The notes under the pieces are model-generated. The model had not been told where the DNA came from and ran no database searches. It worked only from the letters and a program-made list of their open reading frames with translations. A program made the translations under genes and the position numbers. Of a DNA stretch of 64,000 nt, positions 60,952 to 64,000 are shown piece after piece. Each line of letters opens with the position of its first letter. Within the stretch, counting starts at the first letter, position 1. Origin of the DNA: Agapetus fuscipes (Eukaryota > Arthropoda > Insecta > Trichoptera > Glossosomatidae); NCBI GenBank assembly GCA_951799405.1, contig OX637332.1, forward strand, positions 19,473,001 to 19,537,000. Reading direction: 5' to 3'.

Positions 60952-61258
60952 CAGATCATAGGGGGATGGGCAAATGAGAATACAGAAAGATAAATTATAT
61001 TATTAAAGATTTATAATCGACACTGTTAGAAAATAACGATTTGATATATCTATGTACCTGTTTATATCAAATCGATATTTTCTAACAGTGTGGATTTACC
61101 TATTCTGTTAATCTATAACCATTCACGGTGCATGATAATCCCTTAAGATCATAGGGATGGGCAAATGAGAATACCGAAATATTTATATTAAATCAAGATT
61201 TGCATACACTATCGATGTATCTATTAATGTACAACCGGTTACAGTGCGGGATAATCCC
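60952..61258. repeat. Duplicated hAT-like terminal sequences
   Basis: 'agatcata' followed by 'gggatgggcaaatgagaata' occurs twice (60952 and 61146), and each unit ends in '(gg)gataatccct'. Unit 1 contains a hairpin (61021-61090). Possibly two short hAT-like elements with the same 8-bp target, or one tandem duplication. Confidence 0.55.
61021..61090. repeat. 28-bp hairpin
   Basis: Arms cactgttagaaaataacgat...(61021-61048) and 61063-61090 pair with one mismatch; 14-nt loop. Confidence 0.88.
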
Positions 61259-61433
61259 TGTGTTTTTTTAATTTTTCAATGGTGGTTTTCCATACATTTT
61301 ATTTTATCAAAGCCTACAAAATTGAATTTATTTTTTACAAAAACTGCATGTTTTTATTTTACATGTTTTTTCATATTACGAGTTTTAACGCGTGGAAACT
61401 ATGCGCAATATACACATTCCCCAAAGTCTGTGG

Positions 61434-61835
61434 CTGTTTCCGCTGCTGCTGCGGCTGTTGCCGCTGCGGAAGAACTCGAGGCGCCGGCCGTGGCAGCCTC
61501 CTTGGGCTGGGCCTGGGCGTCTCCATACTGTCCGTCTGGCAGGAGACGCTGGCGGTATCGCACGCCAGGCAGTCTCTCGCCAGACAAGCCAAATTGAGGG
61601 CCCTCGCGACTCCCTCCCTGATGGGAACGTGGACGTTCGACCGCCCAGCGATGAAATCGCGAATGCCCTCTAACACTAAAGCGAGCTCCTCGCTCGTCCT
61701 CAAACACTCTTTACGGCATTTGCCCCCCCCAGAATCCGTGGGGCAGCCCAAAGCCGAAGCTTCGGGAGGGGATTCTCCACCGCCAGAAGCGGTGGTACCC
61801 CCCTGGGGTATATGATGTGATACCGTGTTTTCCAT
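61434..61835 (-). pseudogene. R1-clade-like LINE ORF1 N-terminal fragment
   Basis: ATG at 61835-61833 on the - strand: MENTVSHHIPQGGTTASGGG, KECLRTSEELALVLEGIRDF, IAGRSNVHVPIREGVARALN and CDTASVSCQTDSMETPRP. The FIAGRSNVHVPIREGVARAL segment resembles the gag N-terminus of R1-clade LINEs. It runs out at about 61434 into sequence shared with 9829-9903 that is not gag. GC-rich relative to surroundings. Truncated copy comprising 5'UTR and ORF1 start. Confidence 0.65.
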
Positions 61836-62330
61836 TTTGATGAACTCTTTTTCTGAAAAAGAGAAAAAAGCATAAGATATATACACATATACATACAAAT
61901 ATAAACACAATACATAAGATAGAATTTTAAAATAAAATGCTTCACCCAGTCTTCCCCGGCCTGCAGGCGCCTATCTGAATATTCCCACCCTGGGGTCGCG
62001 CCTATCTATCTAAGTCCCACCCACTAGATATTCCGCAGACCGGAGTCAACCGGGCAGCAGCACCAATAAACTACATAAACTAAATATATAAATAAATAGA
62101 TAATTAAATAAACTATAATTATATAATATAATAAACCTGAGCGCTAATGGGGAGACACCCCCTCCAGCGCTCAGGGGTTCGCTTTGGTCCCAACTCTCGT
62201 CCCTTTATGAGGACAAGCATTGGTAAGCCCCCAAGCCACGACAAGGCCCGAACCATGAAGGGGGGAACTCAAAACACTCACGACAAATTCCCGAGTCTGA
62301 TGTAAACGTTCTCAGAAGAAAATGAAGGTA
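61836..62330 (-). other. Probable 5'UTR of the R1-like LINE fragment
   Basis: A mixed GC-rich stretch upstream of the ORF1 ATG, with palindromic gagcgctggagg / cctgagcgct blocks around 62135-62175. Upstream boundary uncertain. Confidence 0.35.
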
Positions 62331-62990
62331 TCGAATGAGTTTTTTTGTGTTGTCCACACTGCATCAAAGAGTTACCATACGTGAACAAATACTTAGGATT
62401 GCAAGATTTTTGTCAGTTCCAATGGAATTGGTAACATACTAAAAGAAAAATTTCGGAGCCAAAAATGGAGACAACCCTTAGCAACCAATATTTCGTGTTT
62501 AAATAAGTAAATATTATTGTGGCTAGTACAGAAAATGAAAGATACGTTACTAAGGTATATGAAAAAATACTCAACTTTAAAAACGTTTGACTATTTTGAT
62601 CGTATCATGCCATCAAAGGGTCAAAAACGGGTTGCGGACATGTAAAATTTGTATGGGAATGGAAAAAAGGCGTTTTTGTTTTATTTTTTAATTACATCGC
62701 CACTTAATGCTTTTTGCAGTTTTTTTTGTATTTCGATACGCTTTTTATTTACTTTACTCTGATAATTTTAGAATTCAGTAGAGATCACCAGTTTTTATGA
62801 AAAAGCTGAAAATCATTGGGGGACACACGCACAAGACAAAAGGTACAAATTTCGACGGCGATACCCATCAACTGTCTCCAAGGACAAGCAGTACCTCAGA
62901 GTGTAACTCTGTATTGTCATTTGTCATCCTTTGTATTACTTGATACTGATGAAGCCGAGGTAGAAAAATAATAATGAATTTAAAAGACGA
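62331..62990. other. No gene recognised
   Basis: AT-rich, no supported feature. Confidence 0.4.
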
Positions 62991-62992
62991 CT

Positions 62993-64000
62993 GTGAAGTT
63001 GGATGGGATTATATATCTTACAAGATTTAAGCAATTTAGACACATTTTATTGCCACCACTAACATGTATTTTCCAAAGATGTTTAGCTACAGGAGTTTTT
63101 CCAAACTGTTTTAAAAAAGCTGTTGTTATCCCTGTCTATAAATCTGGTAATAAGGAACAAGTAACGAACTATAGACCTATTTCTCTCTTGCCTTCTGTCA
63201 AAAATATTAGAAAAAATAATTAATAACAGATTAATTAAATATTTGGAAGAAAAGTCAATTTTGTCTAAAACGCAGTTTGGTTGCGCAAGCTTGAGAATAT
63301 AGGAGTAAGAGTCACCCAGCTGAAACTCTTCACTAGCTATTTGGAAAACTGTACACAAAGAGTAAAGATAGGTGAGGTACTTAAAGCTCTGAACAGGAAA
63401 ACACTTATTTTGGAATTCCACAAGGAAGTATCTTAGGTCCCACTCTGTTTTTGATTTACATTAATGACCTATGTAACCTTAAACTAAATAATGGCATAAT
63501 CATATCCTATGCTGATGACACGGCTCTTTTTTTCTCAGCTAATACAGAAAAAGGAGCATATGAGTACGCACAACATGGATTCAATGTTGTCAACAAATGG
63601 CTACTACATAACTTACTGACACTTAGCCCAGAAAAAAACAAATCATATCAAATTTTCGATGCGTAAATCAACAATAATTCAGCCAAATTCAACTTTACAA
63701 GCTCATTATTGCACAGATCCAAATAACACGCAATGTATGTGCCCAGTTATAAAAATAACAAATATAGTAAAATACCTAGGTGTAATGATGGATGAAAACC
63801 ACAGATCACGGAATATAAATGAAAACCTTCCTTTTAAAAACCATATTGGAGTATTACGCAACAGAATTCGTAAGTTGATATTTGTTTTTAAAAAAATGCG
63901 TCATATTGCAGATACAAACTTAATAAGGAGAGTTTACTTTGCTTTATGCCAATCCTTGATAAGTTACTGCATCACCTCGTGGGATGGAGCAAATAAAACT
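62993..64000 (+). pseudogene. Jockey-like LINE RT fragment, runs off the window
   Basis: Reads CLATGVFPNCFKKAVVIPVY, KSGNKEQVTNYRPISLLPS, then, after breaks, [20 protein letters not shown] with [13 protein letters not shown], and [16 protein letters not shown]. These are RT palm/finger motifs with an intact YADD. The region between (63220-63440) has lost the FD motif to deletion and frameshifts. Continues past the window end (IVKYLGVMMD-like sequence at 63760). Confidence 0.8.

Noticed and set aside
61371..61910. A 179-residue intact protein
   Set aside because: The C-terminal ~20 residues come from unrelated repeat sequence and the N-terminal extension precedes the likely ATG; only a gag N-terminal fragment is supported.
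1..64000. Integrated virus or bacterial contamination
   Set aside because: All RT-bearing sequences are non-LTR LINEs; no LTR pairs, integrase, envelope, capsid or prokaryotic gene organisation were seen.

Overview
The window is gene-poor, AT-rich eukaryotic DNA dominated by transposable elements. Short introns, a TATA/Inr/DPE core-promoter style, a D,D37D (maT-type) mariner, I-, jockey-, CR1/L2-, RTE- and R1-like LINEs, hAT-like MITEs and tRNA-headed SINEs all point to an insect nuclear genome. The order cannot be fixed from the sequence alone. There is no sign of bacterial operons, CRISPR or an integrated virus.

Only one host gene is clearly supported: a five-exon, secreted chymotrypsin-fold gene on the + strand (39310-43279). 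Its catalytic Ser is replaced by Gly, making it a predicted non-catalytic serine protease homologue. Its introns hold several TE fragments, including a 5S rRNA-like segment abutting a tRNA-like SINE head. A second candidate is a small two-exon secreted-peptide gene on the - strand (2349-1976), downstream of an Inr plus DPE core promoter with exact spacing at 2623-2586.

Layout. 1-5.7 kb: Repeat A pieces, a LINE tail, the candidate peptide gene, and a mariner inserted in a Repeat A copy. 5.7-10 kb: a hAT-like MITE with a perfect 8-bp target duplication, a ~690-bp snapback MITE, and a head-to-tail array of Repeat A. 10-26 kb: RTE-like LINE 3' ends, a 42-bp minisatellite, SINEs split by LINE insertions, a relict mariner, several perfect hairpins and a second snapback MITE. 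27-34 kb: a nearly intact I-type LINE (27981-33480) with target-site duplication, embedded in an older dispersed repeat. 37.6-39 kb: a degenerate LINE. 39.3-43.3 kb: the protease homologue. 46-52 kb: a jockey-like LINE interrupted by an antisense CR1/L2-like LINE. 52-64 kb: MITEs, SINEs, LINE gag and RT fragments and a second Repeat A array.

The most striking component is Repeat A, a ~240-bp element present about 40 times on both strands. It occurs as single copies, truncated pieces and head-to-tail arrays with a conserved linker. Its class is not obvious; a SINE-like retroposon with a TTAGAT-type tail is my best guess. It also serves as a landing site for mariner, hAT-like, snapback and LINE insertions, so the order of insertion can be read from the nesting.
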